A stretch of 7,950 nt of DNA from Rhodospirillaceae bacterium. Its GTDB lineage: Bacteria; Pseudomonadota; Alphaproteobacteria; CADEGL01. The translations under genes and the position numbers were made by a program. Shown in pieces: positions 6,122 to 7,950 of this stretch. The number at the start of each line of letters is the position of its first letter. Position 1 is the first letter of the stretch. The notes under the pieces are model-generated. The model was given only the letters and a program-made list of their open reading frames with translations, was not told the DNA's origin and did not search any database. Location of the stretch: contig JABIRQ010000192.1 in assembly GCA_018699755.1 (NCBI GenBank), positions 1-7,950 on the forward strand, given 5' to 3'.

Positions 6122-6919
6122 ATGAGCATAGTTGACGAACGGGGAAGCGGTTTCGCGCCGGACGGCTGGGCCTATCGGGCGCGGGTCGGCCTGCTGGTCC
6201 CGGATGTCGATATCGGGCCGGAATCCGAATGGGCGGCGATGGCCCCGGCGGGGGTCTCGGTTCATGCCAGCCGCTTTCGTTTTCCCATCGATATGCTCCG
6301 CAAGGAGGGCGATCGCATCGGCGAGGACGCGGTGCGCTTCGTCGCGGATGGCGGCCCGCTGGACGAGGCGACCGCCCTGTTCGGCGAGGCCCTGATCGAT
6401 ATTGTCGCCCTGGCCTTCACCTCGACCAGCTATCTGGGAGGCGAGGGCGCGGATGCGAGGATCGTCGAGCGGCTGCGCAAACTCTCTCGGGGGCGGCCCG
6501 TCGTGACGACCGGACAGGCGATGATCGACGCCTTGGCCGCCCTGGATGCCAAGCAAGTCATGCTGGTCGATCCGCCCTGGTTCCCGGCCAAGCTTTCGGA
6601 ACGCGGCGGTGCCTGGCTCGAACACGCCGGGTTTTCCGTGGCCGCCGCCCTGCCCGCGGGCCTGCCCTCGGGCCAGGAGAACATCCATCCCGGCCATCTC
6701 TACCGCTGGGTCCGCGCGAACCTGGCGGACGGAACCGAGGCCATCGCGATCGGCGGCAACGGCTTCCGTGCGGTCGGCGCGATCGAGGCGCTGGAACGCG
6801 ACCTTGGACTCCCGGTGATCACTGCCAACACGGCCCTGCTCTGGGCCACGCTCCGCGCCCTCGGCCTGCCGACGGCCGAGGTGACGCGCTACGGCAGGCT
6901 GTTCGCACTGCCCGACTGA
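6122..6919 (+). CDS. Asp/Glu racemase superfamily protein (maleate isomerase / arylmalonate decarboxylase-like), cysteine-free
   Basis: This 265-residue protein has the length and pattern of the maleate cis-trans isomerase / arylmalonate decarboxylase (Amdase) branch of the Asp/Glu racemase superfamily. GWAYRARVGLLVPDVDIGPESEW (15-37), APAGVSVHASRFRF and PVITANTALLWATLRALG (221-238) are the usual anchor segments. Known members use one or two cysteines as acid/base or nucleophile. Here the first site, normally a CTS motif, reads F99-T-S, and the second, normally a Cys a few residues before the conserved Arg, reads G201-G202-N-G-F-R206. No Cys occurs anywhere in the protein. It may use other chemistry, bind rather than convert its substrate, or have lost activity. 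GGAGGGG (6109-6115) precedes the start by six bases, and a TATAAC (6090-6095) may be a -10 element without a clear -35. The reaction is unassigned. Confidence 0.8.
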   Translation: MSIVDERGSGFAPDGWAYRARVGLLVPDVDIGPESEWAAMAPAGVSVHASRFRFPIDMLRKEGDRIGEDAVRFVADGGPLDEATALFGEALIDIVALAFTSTSYLGGEGADARIVERLRKLSRGRPVVTTGQAMIDALAALDAKQVMLVDPPWFPAKLSERGGAWLEHAGFSVAAALPAGLPSGQENIHPGHLYRWVRANLADGTEAIAIGGNGFRAVGAIEALERDLGLPVITANTALLWATLRALGLPTAEVTRYGRLFALPD

Positions 6920-6978
6920 CGAGAGCGCCGCGTCGTGGTAATCTCCTGGCGAGGTTGCGAGCCGGGGAGTGCGCGGCG

Positions 6979-7893
6979 ATGACACCGGAAGATATCCTGT
7001 CCCATCCGCCCAGGGTGCTAACCCAGGCGCAGCGCGAGCATTTCTTTCGCGAAGGCTATGTATTGGCCGAGAGCGTGATCCCCGAGACATGGCTGGCGCG
7101 CCTGCGCGCGGCGCGGGACGAACTGGTCGAGCGCAGTCGGCACCTCACGGACACCGATTCGGTGTTCGACCTGGAGCCGGGCCATCGCCCGGAGGCGCCG
7201 CGTCTGCGCCGGGTCACCAACCCCTCGGTCCAGAATCCCGACGTCTGGGAATTCGCCTCCCAATCGATCCTGGCCGACATCGTCGCCGACCTGGTCGGGC
7301 CGAACGTCAAGTTCCTCGACACCATGTTGAATTTCAAATGGCCGGGCGGCGGGGAGGAGGTCAAGTGGCACCAGGATGTGCCCTATTTCCCCCACACCAA
7401 CTACGCCCTGCTGACCGCCGGGGTGTTCCTGGAGGATGTCGGGCCGGAGCAGGCGCCCATGGCCGTGGTGCCGGGCAGCCACGAGGGGCCGATCCACGAT
7501 CTCTACGACGAGAACGGCGACTGGACAGGCACCATTGCGGATATGGCCTTGGCCGGCGCCGGGCTCGAGAAGGCGGTCCATCTGACCGGCCCGGCGGGCA
7601 GCGTCCAGGTCCATAGCTGCCGCACCCTGCATGGCTCGGCCCGCAACGACTCCGACAAGGGGCGACCGGTCCTTCTGGCGACCTATTCCGCGGCGGACGC
7701 CTTTCCCTACGTGCCCTATCCGGCGTGGAGCGAGCAGACCTTCACCATCGTCCGGGGCGAGCCCGCGCGCATGGCCCATCTCGATCCCCGACCCTGCCCG
7801 ATCCCGCCCAACTGGCGTTTGGGCAAGGGCTACCAGTCCATATTCACATGGCAGCAGCGCGAGGACACGGCGCGCCGTCCGGATCGGGCCTGA
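6979..7893 (+). CDS. Phytanoyl-CoA dioxygenase (PhyH)-family Fe(II)/2-oxoglutarate oxygenase
   Basis: This 304-residue protein is a PhyH-family oxygenase, which typically hydroxylates a substrate while decarboxylating 2-oxoglutarate to succinate. The iron-binding facial triad is visible: His131 and Asp133 in KWHQDVPY, and His218 in TLHGS. Arg229, eleven residues after the distal His, is the expected 2-oxoglutarate anchor, the same spacing as in human PhyH. AVVPGSHEG (162-170) is a typical strand-loop of the fold, and the N-terminal LTQAQREHFFREGYVL is the usual opening. The frame continues open upstream through the previous gene, but GGGGAG at 6964-6969 and the onset of family sequence place the start at 6979. 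It follows the racemase-like gene by 59 bases and is 29 bases before the next gene. All metal ligands are present, so it is probably active. Bacterial members act on many substrates, so none is assigned. Confidence 0.92.
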   Translation: MTPEDILSHPPRVLTQAQREHFFREGYVLAESVIPETWLARLRAARDELVERSRHLTDTDSVFDLEPGHRPEAPRLRRVTNPSVQNPDVWEFASQSILADIVADLVGPNVKFLDTMLNFKWPGGGEEVKWHQDVPYFPHTNYALLTAGVFLEDVGPEQAPMAVVPGSHEGPIHDLYDENGDWTGTIADMALAGAGLEKAVHLTGPAGSVQVHSCRTLHGSARNDSDKGRPVLLATYSAADAFPYVPYPAWSEQTFTIVRGEPARMAHLDPRPCPIPPNWRLGKGYQSIFTWQQREDTARRPDRA

Positions 7894-7922
7894 CGCAACC
7901 GTTTCAAGAGGAGGGCAGGACC

Positions 7923-7950
7923 ATGGCGGTCGGCTTCATCGGTCTCGGCC
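7923..7950 (+). CDS. Start of a 3-hydroxyisobutyrate dehydrogenase-like (beta-hydroxyacid dehydrogenase) gene, cut by window edge
   Basis: Only nine codons are visible: MAVGFIGLG. This is the hallmark N-terminal Rossmann start (GFIGLGxMG) of NAD(P)-dependent beta-hydroxyacid dehydrogenases such as 3-hydroxyisobutyrate, tartronate semialdehyde and 6-phosphogluconate dehydrogenases. AGGAGGG at 7909-7915, seven bases upstream, is a strong ribosome binding site. The 29-base gap after the PhyH gene suggests co-transcription. Nothing beyond the start can be judged. Confidence 0.65.

Noticed and set aside
6229..6978. Upstream extension of the PhyH frame
   Set aside because: This part overlaps the racemase-like gene in another frame and looks like a shadow. 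PhyH family sequence starts at 6979 with its own ribosome binding site.
6089..7090. - strand ORF of 333 codons opposite the racemase-like gene
   Set aside because: It has Arg/Gly/Ala-rich shadow composition and no motif, and it overlaps two supported + strand genes.

Overview
The window is GC-rich throughout, roughly two thirds G+C by eye. Coding is dense and third codon positions are strongly G/C. Several intergenic gaps carry palindromic elements of a style common in Alphaproteobacteria ('CCTCATCCTGAGGAG', 'CGTCATGGCCCGG', 'CCCTCTCCC...GGGAGAGGG'). Together with the gene content this suggests a free-living, metabolically versatile alphaproteobacterium (Hyphomicrobiales or Rhodospirillales type). 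That placement is inference; no RNA gene or taxonomic marker is present.

Layout. Positions 1-2076 hold two tandem, clearly paralogous zinc-dependent medium-chain alcohol dehydrogenases on the + strand. The first is cut by the left edge, and a 76-bp palindromic repeat separates them. An MFS_3-type exporter on the - strand (2143-3393) converges on the second dehydrogenase. A divergent gap (3394-3671) holds a large nested inverted repeat and a plausible sigma70 promoter for a DadA-like FAD-dependent amino acid dehydrogenase (3672-4919, +). That gene converges on an Lrp/AsnC regulator (5128-5598, -), and the 208-bp gap between them contains two palindromic elements and a small hairpin. An AT-richer divergent gap (5599-5766) separates the regulator from a small DUF6356-like membrane protein (5767-6036, +). 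From 6122 to the right edge runs a + strand group with short gaps and good ribosome binding sites: an Asp/Glu racemase / maleate isomerase / arylmalonate decarboxylase superfamily protein, a phytanoyl-CoA-hydroxylase-like Fe(II)/2-oxoglutarate dioxygenase, and the first nine codons of a 3-hydroxyisobutyrate-dehydrogenase-like protein.

How they may work together. The genes are mostly oxidoreductases for small alcohols, amino acids and hydroxy acids, plus an exporter and an amino-acid-type regulator. This is typical accessory catabolic territory. The three right-hand genes probably form one operon acting on a carboxylic acid substrate that cannot be named from sequence. The most unusual point is that the racemase/isomerase-superfamily protein contains no cysteine at all, although that superfamily normally depends on one or two catalytic cysteines.

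No intergenic gap exceeds 300 bases. I see no tRNA, rRNA, CRISPR array, insertion sequence or phage gene. I see no convincing evidence of a defence system or other wholly novel multi-gene system.
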